Origin: G963691885 sp963691885 | GTDB taxonomy: Bacteria > Pseudomonadota > Alphaproteobacteria > UBA8366 > Aestuariispiraceae | Direction: 5' to 3' | DNA length: 64,000 nt | Assembly: GCA_963691885.1 (NCBI GenBank) | Contig: OY829843.1 | Coordinates: forward strand, 3,224,001 to 3,288,000 | In this document: positions 34,123 through 44,400 of the stretch, piece after piece | Numbering within the stretch: the first letter of the stretch is position 1 | Layout: the number at the start of each line of letters is the position of its first letter | Notes under the pieces: generated by a model | What the model was told of the DNA's origin: nothing | Seen by the model: the letters and a program-made list of their open reading frames with translations, nothing else | Databases searched by the model: none | Translations under genes and position numbers: made by a program

Positions 34123-35466
34123 ATGGATATTCTGACGTTTAACGCTGTCAAACAGCAGCAGCATCACCTAAATACGGATCTCCTAGATCCGTGGAAGCGT
34201 TCTGCCTTTGCCGTGGTGACAATGAACAGCTCCTCGCAATGGGGAACCATGCTGTACAACCACTATCTCCAGGAGATTGGTCGCCAGAACTATTACGACA
34301 CGACCAACATGCAAGGAACCGTCTCGAACACGGGTACTGAGTTTTTCAACAACTGGTACTCATATGGTCGAACGGATTCCAATATCAGTTCTACAGACTC
34401 TAACTATGGCGACAACACCGCCCGTTGTGGCCACTTGGGACATATCGCTCTCGCCGTCGCACCTGATGGGGCGATGATTGGCCGAGCAGCACCTCATGCG
34501 GCAACAGCGCTCCGCAATGTCGGTGTTTGGGTCAACAACAAGACCAACAAGAACCTGGCCCTGTTCATGGAGAATCAATACGCAGGGATCGCACCGCGTG
34601 CCATCGCGCCAGGCCGGTTGTCCGGGACTGAGGGCTGGCACCTGGCTTGGACGGCGAACAAATTCTACGCCCAGAACGATTTTGGCACCTATAACAAGTA
34701 CGGGATGATCGGTTACAACGAGAAAACCCGCACCCTGGTCATCAACGAAAACACCAATGGCGGAACCGGCATGCGGTTGCATGTCTACTCAAACGTTGCT
34801 CCCTTCGATATCTATGCTTCTGATCGCAAGACCTGGTTTGATGCATTGGACGAGGCCAACCACACCTTCTTTGACTGGACGGCAAACTCGGCTGGCTACA
34901 GTGAAAGCCAATATCGTGGTGTCGTAATTCCATGCGATGACGGCAAGGTACTCGTTGTGCGTATGGAACCACACAATTATTGCATGCTGGATCGGTTCAC
35001 GCCGGATGGTGCTGGTGGCTTTACGCAAGAAACGACCCATACGCTGAGCACTACCACGTCCTATGGGATGGAACAGGGGGATCGCAACGGCATCCGCTTC
35101 CAGATCTCAAACGACGGCAAGTACGTCATCTGCTACCAGCCCTATTACTACTACGGGGCCGGGGCCGAGGTGTTCCTGATCCGGGTGTCCGACGGCAAGT
35201 ATGTTTTCTTGCAACATCAGGACAGCAGTTACGGGCGCTCGTTTGCACCGATCCGGGACAATGACTTCATGGTCTCCTATAGCCCGAATTCCGATAGCGG
35301 CTATGGCATCTACATGTCGCATATCGACACCAGAAGCATTTTCGAGGCGATCGCCGACAAGGGCGATATGAGTTCTAAGGTGCCGGGATTCAATGTCTAC
35401 ATCTTCGACAGCGCCTATCACTCCACCAACTATCCCTACATCGTGCCGATCATCGGAGGTAACTAA
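34123..35466 (+). CDS. Putative receptor-binding tail fibre / tip protein (447 aa)
   Basis: Rich in Tyr, Asn, Gly and Ser with many aromatic beta-strand patterns (SSQWGTMLYNHYLQEIG, YGRTDSNISSTDSNYGDN, CYQPYYYYGAGAEVFLIRV). This composition is typical of phage adhesins, possibly a beta-propeller or beta-helix. It overlaps no other gene and is the largest member of the fibre module. Family not recognised; it is the best candidate for host recognition in this phage besides the TipJ-like protein. Confidence 0.6.
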   Translation: MDILTFNAVKQQQHHLNTDLLDPWKRSAFAVVTMNSSSQWGTMLYNHYLQEIGRQNYYDTTNMQGTVSNTGTEFFNNWYSYGRTDSNISSTDSNYGDNTARCGHLGHIALAVAPDGAMIGRAAPHAATALRNVGVWVNNKTNKNLALFMENQYAGIAPRAIAPGRLSGTEGWHLAWTANKFYAQNDFGTYNKYGMIGYNEKTRTLVINENTNGGTGMRLHVYSNVAPFDIYASDRKTWFDALDEANHTFFDWTANSAGYSESQYRGVVIPCDDGKVLVVRMEPHNYCMLDRFTPDGAGGFTQETTHTLSTTTSYGMEQGDRNGIRFQISNDGKYVICYQPYYYYGAGAEVFLIRVSDGKYVFLQHQDSSYGRSFAPIRDNDFMVSYSPNSDSGYGIYMSHIDTRSIFEAIADKGDMSSKVPGFNVYIFDSAYHSTNYPYIVPIIGGN

Positions 35467-35468
35467 TC

Positions 35469-35906
35469 ATGATCGATAAAATCAGCTTCCCTCATAGCGA
35501 CGATTGGGGCGTGATCAGTCCCGACGGAGACTACAAGCTGCCTGTAAAATCTACCCTGGGCCATCGGTTCCAACTGATCGATGGCAAGGTTGTCGATCGT
35601 TATGACGGCATCACCGATGACAAGGTCAAAGAGCAAGATGCCGATGATGTGGCGAAACAGCGTGAAGCGGAACTTGAAGCAGCACGCTCGGCGCTCGTTG
35701 GTCAGGTCAAAGCTGAAGCCGGTGATCGGATTGCGGCGACCGACTGGAAGGTTCAACGTGCCCAAGAACGGGATACCCTGAACGGCACGACCACCTTGCA
35801 AGATGTCTATGCCGAGCGTGAGGCCATCCGATCAGCCAGTGATGAGGCGGAAACGGCCATTGCTGCCCTTGCTACGATGGAAGAGATCCAGGCCTTCACC
35901 TGGTAA
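35469..35906 (+). CDS. Fibre assembly-like protein (145 aa)
   Basis: Starts 2 bp after the putative adhesin. Beta-rich start (FPHSDDWGVISPDGDYKLPV) and helical end (QRAQERDTLNGTTTLQDVYAEREAIR-like, near 95-120). Size and order fit tail-fibre assembly chaperones that follow adhesin genes, but I see no diagnostic motif. A terminator follows. Confidence 0.6.
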   Translation: MIDKISFPHSDDWGVISPDGDYKLPVKSTLGHRFQLIDGKVVDRYDGITDDKVKEQDADDVAKQREAELEAARSALVGQVKAEAGDRIAATDWKVQRAQERDTLNGTTTLQDVYAEREAIRSASDEAETAIAALATMEEIQAFTW

Positions 35907-35934
35907 GGCCCGCTTTCCCGACCGAACCCCACCC

Positions 35935-35956
35935 ACCGGCCATGAGCCGGTTTTTT
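35935..35956 (+). terminator. Rho-independent terminator after fibre module
   Basis: ACCGGC-CATGA-GCCGGT followed by a run of T residues (35951-35956) is a classic terminator. It separates the fibre module from the tip genes, which suggests a further promoter before 35975 or partial read-through. Confidence 0.8.
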
Positions 35957-35974
35957 ATATCTGCGTTTTGACTC

Positions 35975-36517
35975 ATGCCTGATCCAACCCTCAGCCAGGC
36001 CATCCGTGAGGCCTATGCAGCCGCTCCTTCAGATGTGGTGATCCTGCATACACTCGAATTACGCCATCCCGCTTTCATCGATGATGACGGAAGCCCAACG
36101 GCCATTCGAGTGGTGCGTGATCACCGCGATCTGGACGCTCGCCTAGAGGCCTCTGCTCCCGTAAACGGTGGTGAGATGGTCAGCTTTGTTGCTTTGGCTT
36201 TTGATTTGTCTTTGCCGCCCATCGACACGGCCCCCGTGCCTGAAATCACGGTGACGCTGGACAACGTCAGCCGTGAGATCGTTCGCCATCTGGATGCGGC
36301 AGCCGTTTCCCAAGACAAGATCGAAACCACCTATCGGCCTTATCTCTCAACTGACCTAGAGGGGCCGCAGATGGACCCGCCAATCACGCTGGTGCTGACG
36401 GAAGTCGAGGCCAATGCCCTGCAGGTGACCGGTCGGGCCCGAATGCTGGATATCGGCAACAAGGCCTTTCCAGGCGAATCCTATACGGCCAAGCGGTTTC
36501 CGGGGCTCACGCGATGA
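35975..36517 (+). CDS. DUF1833-like tail protein
   Basis: 180 residues. Contains VILHTLELRHPAFIDDDGSPTAIRVV near the start and VEANALQVTGRARMLDIGNKAFPGESYTAKRFPGL at the end, matching DUF1833 proteins that precede the NlpC/P60 and tip genes in many alphaproteobacterial phages. Presumed distal-tail hub component (lambda gpL position). Overlaps the next gene by 4 bases. Confidence 0.85.
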   Translation: MPDPTLSQAIREAYAAAPSDVVILHTLELRHPAFIDDDGSPTAIRVVRDHRDLDARLEASAPVNGGEMVSFVALAFDLSLPPIDTAPVPEITVTLDNVSREIVRHLDAAAVSQDKIETTYRPYLSTDLEGPQMDPPITLVLTEVEANALQVTGRARMLDIGNKAFPGESYTAKRFPGLTR

Positions 36518-36918
36518 CACATTGGGCTGAGAGTTATATCGGCCTGCCGTGGTCCGCCACGGGGGAGGGACCGGACTCGTTCCATTGCTGGGCCTTCGTT
36601 TGCTGGGTTCAGGAGCGGCATTTAGGGCGGCGCTTGCCCGCAATCGCTAATCCCGAGGACCTGCTCGGCATCGCCCGAGACTTCCGCGATCACCCGGAGC
36701 GCAAACGCTGGGATCTTGTTGAATTCCCAAATGAAGGTGACTGCGTCCTGATGCGCCAGGCCCGTTATCCGATCCATGTCGGTGTCTGGCTCGATGTGGA
36801 TGGCGGCGGGGTGCTGCATTGCGCTCAGGAAGCCGGTGTTTCCTTTCAGAACCTTGCGTCCTTGTCTGCCAATGGTTGGCGGGTTGAGGGCTTCTACCAT
36901 TTTATTGGAAGTCACTGA
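36514..36918 (+). CDS. NlpC/P60-family tail tip peptidase
   Basis: 134 residues. The catalytic Cys is in GPDSFHCWAFVCW, followed by PIHVGVWLDVDGGGVLHC, which supplies His. Related to the lambda gpK C-terminal domain; it probably trims peptidoglycan or processes the tail tip at entry. One-base overlap with the tip gene. Confidence 0.88.
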   Translation: MTHWAESYIGLPWSATGEGPDSFHCWAFVCWVQERHLGRRLPAIANPEDLLGIARDFRDHPERKRWDLVEFPNEGDCVLMRQARYPIHVGVWLDVDGGGVLHCAQEAGVSFQNLASLSANGWRVEGFYHFIGSH

Positions 36919-39248
36919 TGCTCGCTGCCGTCACCGTTGTCAGAAACCCGTTCTATCCGGAGCGGGACCGGGAGGTGTGTCCGGTCTTTCGCCCAGTCAC
37001 GGTACGCGGGTGGCTCGATGGTCAGGGCATCAATGAATTCGATCGCCCGACAATCTGCCTCTTTAACGGCCAGGCTGTTTTGAGAGCTGATTGGGAAACC
37101 TCAGTCATCAATGACAATGACGTGGTAGCCTTCGTGTCTCTGCCCCAAGGGGGCGGCGGTGGTGGCGGTGGGGGAAAGAACCCGCTGCGCACCGTCTTAT
37201 CTATTGCGGTCATGGTGGCCTCTTTTGCTCTTGGCGGTCCTCTGGGCGCAGCCATGGGCATTTCGGCCAATGCTGGGGCAGCTCTTGGCATCGGCGCAGG
37301 CGTCCTCCAACAAGCGATCGGCGGGGCGATTATCTCGCTGGCAGGCATGGCGTTGATGAATGCCGTCGTGTCTGCGCCCAAGCCATCCGTGCCGTCGTTG
37401 AGTTTTGGATCCGTTGGTGCGCCACCAGCACCCAGTCCCACTTACTCGCTGTCGGCCCAGGGCAATGAAGCCCGTCTCGGCCAGCCAATCCCCGTCCTTT
37501 ATGGCCGACATTTGATTTATCCCGATCTTGCGACCCAGCCCTATCAAGAGTTTGTGAACAACGAGCAGTACCTGTTTCAACTTCATGTCATAGGCCAGGG
37601 TGAGTTTGATCTTGAACAGGTTCGGATTGAAGACACGCCCATTGCGTCTTTCGAGGAAGTTGAGACGGAGATCGTAGACCCCGGCGGCAGCGTCACCCTG
37701 TTTGAAACCGATGTGGTCACCGCACCTGAGGTCGCGGGCCAGGAATTGCGCAGTACAACTGATGGCGGGGACTGGGTTGGACCATTTACGGCCAATCCCG
37801 CCGAGACCAAAGCCGGTCATATAGGCATCGATGTGGTCTTCGCTAGGGGCCTCTATTACGCCAATGACAGCGGCGGTCTTGATACCCGCAGTGCCCAATG
37901 GGAGGTTCAGGCCCGCGCCATTGATGATGAAGGTCTGCCGATTGGCGATTGGGTAACGCTGGGCACAGAGAGCTATACAGCCTCAACCAATTCGGCTCTC
38001 AGGCTCAGCTTTAAATACGCTGTTCCGTCTGGGCGCTATGAAGTGCGGATGATCCGCCTTGATACGATTGATACGTCATCGCGTGCTGGACATGAGCTGC
38101 GCTGGGGTGCTGTTCGCTCCTATCTGGAAGGATCGCCCGACTTCGGCAATGTAACACTATTGGCCGTCAAAATGCGGGCGACCGATAACCTCTCTCAAAG
38201 ATCATCGCGCATGATCAACTGTGTGGTCACCCGGAAGCTATCGATCTGGACCCCTGAAACCGGGTGGTCATCGCCTGAACCGACACGCTCCATTGCCTGG
38301 GCCTTTGCTGATGCCTGTCGTGCTTCTTACGGCGCTGGCTTGGCTGAGGCACGAATGGATCTTCAGGCCCTGACCCAATTGGATCAAACCTGGTCGGCAA
38401 GAGGCGATACCTTCGATGGGGTCTTCGACAGCACCATGACGGTTTGGGAAGCCTTGATCCGCATCGCTCGATGCGGTCGGGCCGTTCCCGTGTTGCAGGG
38501 TGGTGTGGTGCGGTTGTTTCGAGATGCAGTACAGACCTTGCCCGTGGCCATGTTCAGTCCTCGCAATATCGTCAAAGGCTCATTCAAGATTCAATACATC
38601 ATGCCGGGTGATGATACGGCAGATGCTGTGACCGTGGAGTTTTTCAATTCCCGGACATGGAACCCCGACGAGGTCACATCCAGTCTTCCGGATAGTGCTG
38701 CCGAGAAGCCTGCCAAGGTGATGCTGTTTGGTTGCACCAATGAACCCCAAGCCAAGCGTGAAGGGCACTACATGGCGGCGGACAATCGCTATCGCCGAAA
38801 ACTGGTTTCTTGGCAGACCGAGCTGGATGGCTTGATTCCAACCTATGGAGATTTGGTGGCGGTTACCCACGATATGCCCCAATGGGGGCAGGGCGGCGAG
38901 GTTGTTACATGGGATCCAGAGACCTCAGTCCTGACGGTTTCAGAGCCGATGGTATGGTCGGATGATGTTGACCACTACATTGCGCTGCGCCGTCGTGATG
39001 GCAGTCCGGCTGGGCCGTTTAAAGTTCAAGCCAATGGCGACGATTCGAGATCACTGAGGGTCTTGGATGAATTGGATTTCGTGCCTTACACAGGGACCGC
39101 AGAAGAGCGTAGCCACTTTGCCTTCGGACCAGGAGAAGCGTGGAGCGCCAAGGCGCGTGTGATTGCGGTCAGGCCCCGTGGGGAGCAGGTCGAGATTACT
39201 GCAGTTGGTGAAGACATTCGTGTCCATGAGGCCGATCTAGCCGCCTAA
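36918..39248 (+). CDS. TipJ-family host specificity / tail tip protein
   Basis: 776 residues. The N-terminal part (residues 1-75) is hub-like. A glycine run of nine (about residues 78-86) precedes two hydrophobic segments (about 93-150, VLSIAVMVASFALGGPLG, AIISLAGMALMNAVV). Then the conserved YSLSAQGNEARLGQPIPVLYGRH motif and a large beta-rich body with Trp-rich repeats. This is the gpJ-like central tip that determines attachment and opens the tail tube. The hydrophobic segments agree with the lambda gpI/gpJ membrane-active region being fused here. Confidence 0.9.
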   Translation: MLAAVTVVRNPFYPERDREVCPVFRPVTVRGWLDGQGINEFDRPTICLFNGQAVLRADWETSVINDNDVVAFVSLPQGGGGGGGGGKNPLRTVLSIAVMVASFALGGPLGAAMGISANAGAALGIGAGVLQQAIGGAIISLAGMALMNAVVSAPKPSVPSLSFGSVGAPPAPSPTYSLSAQGNEARLGQPIPVLYGRHLIYPDLATQPYQEFVNNEQYLFQLHVIGQGEFDLEQVRIEDTPIASFEEVETEIVDPGGSVTLFETDVVTAPEVAGQELRSTTDGGDWVGPFTANPAETKAGHIGIDVVFARGLYYANDSGGLDTRSAQWEVQARAIDDEGLPIGDWVTLGTESYTASTNSALRLSFKYAVPSGRYEVRMIRLDTIDTSSRAGHELRWGAVRSYLEGSPDFGNVTLLAVKMRATDNLSQRSSRMINCVVTRKLSIWTPETGWSSPEPTRSIAWAFADACRASYGAGLAEARMDLQALTQLDQTWSARGDTFDGVFDSTMTVWEALIRIARCGRAVPVLQGGVVRLFRDAVQTLPVAMFSPRNIVKGSFKIQYIMPGDDTADAVTVEFFNSRTWNPDEVTSSLPDSAAEKPAKVMLFGCTNEPQAKREGHYMAADNRYRRKLVSWQTELDGLIPTYGDLVAVTHDMPQWGQGGEVVTWDPETSVLTVSEPMVWSDDVDHYIALRRRDGSPAGPFKVQANGDDSRSLRVLDELDFVPYTGTAEERSHFAFGPGEAWSAKARVIAVRPRGEQVEITAVGEDIRVHEADLAA

Positions 39249-39271
39249 AATTTAATTCAAGGAGAAAGCTT

Positions 39272-39562
39272 ATGAACTGTCCTTCAACGAAGGACGGGCA
39301 TGTCGTCATGCCTGAGGAAGAATTTGAGCAGTTGCTCGAGTTGGCAGCCGAACGTGGTGCGAAACGGGCGCTGGCGGATGTCGGTCTGGTTGATGAAGAA
39401 GCGGCTGGCGACATCCGTGATCTTCGCTCCCTGCTCGGCGCTTTGCGTGTGGCCAAGCATACCGCCTGGTCAACCATTGTTCGTCTCGTCACCACAGGGG
39501 TGTTGATCGCCCTGATGGCGGGGTTGGCCATCAAACTTAAGCTGTTTGGAGGAGGTCACTGA
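39272..39562 (+). CDS. Small membrane protein (DUF6127-like)
   Basis: 96 residues. N-terminal acidic coiled part (MPEEEFEQLLELAAERGAKRALADVGL) and one C-terminal membrane helix (TIVRLVTTGVLIALMAGLAI). Located directly before the endolysin, so it may be a pinholin, spanin-like factor or holin accessory. One-base overlap with the peptidase gene. Confidence 0.75.
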   Translation: MNCPSTKDGHVVMPEEEFEQLLELAAERGAKRALADVGLVDEEAAGDIRDLRSLLGALRVAKHTAWSTIVRLVTTGVLIALMAGLAIKLKLFGGGH

Positions 39563-39957
39563 TGCCTGCATTCTCTGAAAAATCCACCGCCAAGCTTTCA
39601 ACCTGTCACCCGCTCTTGCAGCGGGTTTTTCATGAGGTAGTGCGGGAGTTTGATTGCACTATCCTTGAAGGGCATCGTGACAAGGACCGCCAGAACCAGA
39701 TGGTTGCTGAAGGAAAAAGTCAGGTTCGATGGCCAGACGGAAAGCACAATACGGTTCCATCCCTTGCGGTTGATGTGACGCCGTATCCCATTCAATGGGA
39801 TGACCGGGAGCGACAGACGTTGTTCGCGGGCTATGCCCTGGCTACCGCCAAGGCTATGGGCGTCACCCTGCGCTGGGGCGGCGACTGGGATCGGGACACA
39901 GAGATCCTCGACAACAGTTTTGATGATCTCGTTCATTTTGAGATCGTGGAGGGCTGA
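39562..39957 (+). CDS. M15-family peptidase endolysin
   Basis: 131 residues. Zinc ligands match the L-alanyl-D-glutamate peptidase pattern: HNTVPSLAVDVTPYP (His and Asp) and LVHFEIVEG (second His), with LEGHRDKDRQNQM upstream. It hydrolyses peptide cross-links of peptidoglycan for lysis. No signal peptide, so export depends on the holin. Confidence 0.92.
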   Translation: MPAFSEKSTAKLSTCHPLLQRVFHEVVREFDCTILEGHRDKDRQNQMVAEGKSQVRWPDGKHNTVPSLAVDVTPYPIQWDDRERQTLFAGYALATAKAMGVTLRWGGDWDRDTEILDNSFDDLVHFEIVEG

Positions 39958-39960
39958 GCC

Positions 39961-40371
39961 ATGTTGGACAAATTGATCGGCGGAGGTCTTGTCACTGCTG
40001 CAGAAGGCGTTGCCAACATCATCGACCGTTTTGTTGAGACCGACGAGGAAAAACAGGCCGCCGAGATCATCAAGGCCAGGTTGATGATGAAGCCGAGCTT
40101 GGCCCAGATTGAGCTCAATAAGGTTGAGGCCGGGCACCGCTCTATCTTTGTTGCGGGCTGGCGTCCCTTTATCGGTTGGGTCTGTGGCTTCGCGCTTCTT
40201 TGGCACTTTATTTTGTTTGACCTGCTCTCTTGGGTGACGGTGAACTTCTTCCCCCATGTATCTGAGTTGCCGGAGCTCACGGGGACGGAGACGCTGGTCA
40301 CTGTGCTGTTGTCCCTATTGGGGCTTGGAGCCATGCGAACGGTCGAGAAGTTCGGGGGGAAGGCAAAGTGA
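39961..40371 (+). CDS. Holin with three membrane segments (GTA-type)
   Basis: 136 residues. An amphipathic start (LIGGGLVTAAEGVANIIDRF), then hydrophobic segments near 65-90 (WRPFIGWVCGFALLWHFILF) and 110-130 (LVTVLLSLLGLGAM), with the conserved KVEAGHRSIFVAGWRPF of the 3TM holin family. It releases the endolysin to the cell wall. The stop codon is within 2 bp of the convergent YaaC-like gene, with no terminator between. Confidence 0.88.
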   Translation: MLDKLIGGGLVTAAEGVANIIDRFVETDEEKQAAEIIKARLMMKPSLAQIELNKVEAGHRSIFVAGWRPFIGWVCGFALLWHFILFDLLSWVTVNFFPHVSELPELTGTETLVTVLLSLLGLGAMRTVEKFGGKAK

Positions 40372-40372
40372 T

Positions 40373-41416
40373 TTAAGAACGTATTCCAGGCCTCCAAAAC
40401 TGAAGGCCCGTGATTTCTGAAGCTATTTGGTCAATGAACTGGCTGGACGCATGTTCGATGAACTCAGTTAAAAGCCAGTTTGCCGTGCCACAAAGATGCC
40501 GGTCCAGGCCCTTTGGATCATAGCGTGACAGTTCACTTAAGCGATGCATCGCAGCAAATATGACAGCTAATCCATGTCGTTCGGAAACAGGATTATGGGC
40601 AAGAGATTTCTTCAAATACCACAGGTCCCGATTCCCGCTGATTGTTACGATCACCCTACGAGTTGTGGAGTGATAATTTGAAAGTCGCTTAAGTGCGCGC
40701 TGCTTGTCTTGATTGTTCGACCTACCACGTAACCATCGAAAACGCTTTGAGCGACGAATGAAGTGCTGACCTTCATTCTCGAATGCCTCAAATGAAGTTG
40801 GAATATGCCGAAGAATTCTATTGTCTGCATAACGTGGAACAACACGCGCTTGGAACCAAGCCTCGCTAGTATCATCACGGCTCACATAGCACGCATCTTC
40901 GAGTGGAATGAATAATTCTCCAGAAGACATAAAGGTATGGCGGAACGCCCGATGCACGAAAGGCAAATTCCACAGCATATTCTTTAAATCATACTCTTGC
41001 GACGATGTACTATCGCCCAGGTACGAACATAGGGCAGGAAGAACCCCTCCGGACTTAAACCGAACCTTTTCATTGCTAAGAGAGGCTTTTGCATTCTCGG
41101 GACGGTCTCCACTCACACCATGATTATTGCCGTGGCTTGCAGAGCGAACCTCCAGCAACGTTTTTGCAGCATTCAGGAAGGAGTAGTACAGAAGCAACGG
41201 AGCTGCTTCTACACTCATATCGGCAGCCGCCTCGGAAAACCTTCTTGCTTGAAGCCAGTATGAGAGAGCTTCTGATTTCTTCTCGCGTTTCAGCCATAAT
41301 TCGACAAACAACCACGGGTCATTACTCAAGACACTCTCCGCCGTAAAGTCGGAGTGCTTTATTGCCTTGTGCATCCAGACTTTTCTGGTGCTAACCTTGA
41401 TTTGTTTACCAATCAA
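40373..41416 (-). CDS. YaaC-like protein, last gene of defence-like operon
   Basis: Up to 347 residues from TTG 41416; ATG 41374 is an alternative start. Helical, with SYWLQARRFSEAAADMSVEAAPLLLYYSFLNAAKTLLE near the N-terminus and a C-terminal LIEFI-like helical region. The pattern resembles YaaC-family proteins, whose function is unknown and which recur in defence islands. It lies 55 bp after the DUF499-like gene and is the operon's last gene. No catalytic motif seen. Confidence 0.65.
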   Translation of the reverse strand: MIGKQIKVSTRKVWMHKAIKHSDFTAESVLSNDPWLFVELWLKREKKSEALSYWLQARRFSEAAADMSVEAAPLLLYYSFLNAAKTLLEVRSASHGNNHGVSGDRPENAKASLSNEKVRFKSGGVLPALCSYLGDSTSSQEYDLKNMLWNLPFVHRAFRHTFMSSGELFIPLEDACYVSRDDTSEAWFQARVVPRYADNRILRHIPTSFEAFENEGQHFIRRSKRFRWLRGRSNNQDKQRALKRLSNYHSTTRRVIVTISGNRDLWYLKKSLAHNPVSERHGLAVIFAAMHRLSELSRYDPKGLDRHLCGTANWLLTEFIEHASSQFIDQIASEITGLQFWRPGIRS

Positions 41417-41471
41417 TTGAAGCTCTGCCGCTTATGATTTGACACAATAGGGTTGAAAAGTTTGCGCTGCA

Positions 41472-44400
41472 TTACTTGAGTTCCTTGTCGATAAACCCAA
41501 GCGTATTTGCATTTTCCAAGATCGTTCGGGCCTTGCTCTTATCGATGCCACTCGGTGCGTCTGCATCAATTTCCAGCTTTAACTCTACGGTTGCTCCCGG
41601 AATTGTTGATAGGTGCTCAATGACAGCCTCGACGATCTGATGCATGTCGCGGGAAGGCCTATCTGAAGAGAGCATGACCGTACCCTGAAACCGGGTGGGA
41701 AGAACTTCCCCTGTAGGTGTGTCTGTGGGGGCTGGTGTCGGGACTTCTCCTGGTCCAGCTGTATCGTCATCTGAAACCCCACCTTTGCCCGCGTCATCAT
41801 TAGGCTGAGTTGGTGCGGGGCGGTTTTGATCAGCCACATCGGGGAGGACAATGACGCTTCGCGCATCTATGACGACAGATACGCTTTGTCCGAGTTCTAT
41901 GATCAAGCCCTCATAGGTTTTTGCATCTGAATCGTATCCTTCAGCGTAAGCGAATGGCCCTGCCGTAATTTGTGAAATTGCGCTGGAGACAGATTTGGCT
42001 AATACGCTTCGGTCTTTTAGTCGGGGAAGGTAAACAAACTTGTTGTGGTATTCCCAGAGATCGGAAAGCTTCAGATGCTGATTGTCTTGCCAAATGTATT
42101 TTTCAAGATCTCTGTTTAATCGGATTGGGCCGATTTCAGGGAACAATGCTTCCTCAGTGACAAGTTTCTTGGTCGCCCTGACCAAAAGGTTGTCCTGGGC
42201 CGTCAGCTTGCCCTGAACGAACTGTATGTCTTCGTGTGCGCTCGATTGCGCAGGGTATATGAGCCAGCACCATGCCTCACGCAGGCGGGTTGCCAGCGTA
42301 TCCCTGGCTTCATCAAGCTTGGCTTTAGCACGAGCGGCATCGCTTTGGGTTAGATCAAGGCGTTCCGTTTCTGCGACGATCCCTTCCCAGGAGAGAGCCA
42401 TGCGCACGGCCTGTCTTAGGTTATCTAACTGCTTAGTGTCTGAAGCGATGAAAACAAGCGTGTTTCGGTAAACGCGCGGTGCGCTTCCCCGATTCATCAA
42501 GATATCTTTAGCCTCGGTATAGGCAGATGAATTCGATTTGCCGCTTTCATGTGAGCTTTGAACCCCCAAGACGACGGCTCGAACGCCACCAGCTTCATCT
42601 GCAATATCTGCAGAAGAACCTGGAGCGCAATGAACGGTATCGAAACCACCCCTGTCAGCAATGCCGTTAATATATTTTGAAAGATGGTTGTCGATGGTGA
42701 CAGAAACCATTTCCTCTTCAATTTGGGCAGCCTTCTCAGCTGCCAAACGATTGAGTCCTGGTTTAATTGAGTACCAATAGCGCCCAAGGTCACTGTGCAT
42801 GAACTTGGCGACATTTGAGAGGCGACGGAGGGCATCGCCAAACGTTGCAGGTTTTTCGCCCGGCTGCACGACACCCAAATTGATTTGCTTGTCGTCAAGC
42901 CCTGGATTATTTGAACCGGTTTCCGGTGCAGAACCAAGGAACAAGGTTCTGGCAACACGCCGAGTGGCGGATACCTTGTTCAGGTTTGGTGATTTTTGAT
43001 CAATCTGAAATGGCGTAGATTGCGTACCATCAATGTCGCTGGAAATAATCGCCCGCCAATTCTGTGAGAGGTAGTCAACCAATTCCGGTTCCACACGCGG
43101 GGAACTGACAGGCACACTTGCGGGCATGATCATGATCGATTTGTCATTGTCCATCCAAAGCTGATGGATGACCTGCGCCATGAGGCGGAGGACGCCACGC
43201 GTGCGCTGGAATTTCTCAATAGCCCCCCATGTTTCATACAGCTGATCAAAAAGCTCTGGATGAATTGGATAGGCTTTCTCTAGCTTCCGTCTGTATTCCT
43301 CGCCATCGCATCCTGTTGGGAACGTGTCGGTGTTTTCACGGTACAGCTTGTTGAACTGTTTGAGCGTGTTGTCCTTGTGTGGAGCCATGTCGCTTGTCAC
43401 TTCTTTAAACAAGCGACGGCGTACAATCTCATAGCTCTCCTCCAACGTGGCTGGTTGCCATGAAGATTCAACGCGGCTGAACGTTTGTTTCAAGCGGGCG
43501 AGCGCTTCTTGACCCCCGTCGCCACCGACTTCAATTTGAGATGCGGGGAGCGAAGCCATTAACAGGGCATCAGGACAAGCTTTTACGGCCTCTGTCAGGG
43601 CCTGAACGAAACTCAGGTTTGCGTCGAACGAGCCGGAGGGCAACCCATCGGCCTTATAAATCGGACGCAGATAAGCGACCCATTCGTCAACGAGAATTAG
43701 ACAAGGGCTGTATGTCTTAAAAAGTTTTTCCAGAAGGTTAGAGCCTGGCGCGATCCCACTTTTGTCGCAATCCGCTACGAGGTCAAAACCAGCTTTCCCA
43801 CCCAACTGCCACGCCATCTCCCCCCAGGTGGTGCGAATTTCCAGTCCGTCATCCGTGACGATCACGTCATGCGGACCTCTAGATGTACCTACCAGGACAG
43901 CACGATTAATATCCTTTGGGATGGTTAAGCCTTCATCCTCAAGAAGTTGATCTACGCCGGGCAGATCCTTTGCATTTGTGGCTCCAGCGATATGGTAAAG
44001 GGCCAGCATGGAGTGGGTCTTGCCGCCGCCGAAGTTGGTTTGCAGTTCGACAACTGGGTCTCCACCGTTGCCTGACAATCGCTTTGCAGCTCGCTGTAAC
44101 AAAGTGCGCAAGCCGTCGGTCAAATAGGTGCGGGCGAAAAACTCTTTCGGATCACGATATTCACTCGGTGCGCTGCCGTTGTATACCTTGGCAAGATCGG
44201 CGGCGAATTCGGCCTGTTGGAACTCGCCCGTGGCAACGTCATCATGGGGTGTAATCACTTCACGCCACGGCTTTAAGCCTGCAACGGTTTCAACGGAAAT
44301 ATCAAATTTATGAGACTTCTTGCGTTCCTCGTTTCGAGCCAGTTCCCGGAATTTGATACGAAGAACTTCTTCGCGCATTCCCGCAACAGTGTCGGCCACA

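Noticed and set aside
34123..35466. Diversity-generating retroelement target
   Set aside because: No reverse transcriptase or template repeat is visible anywhere in the window.
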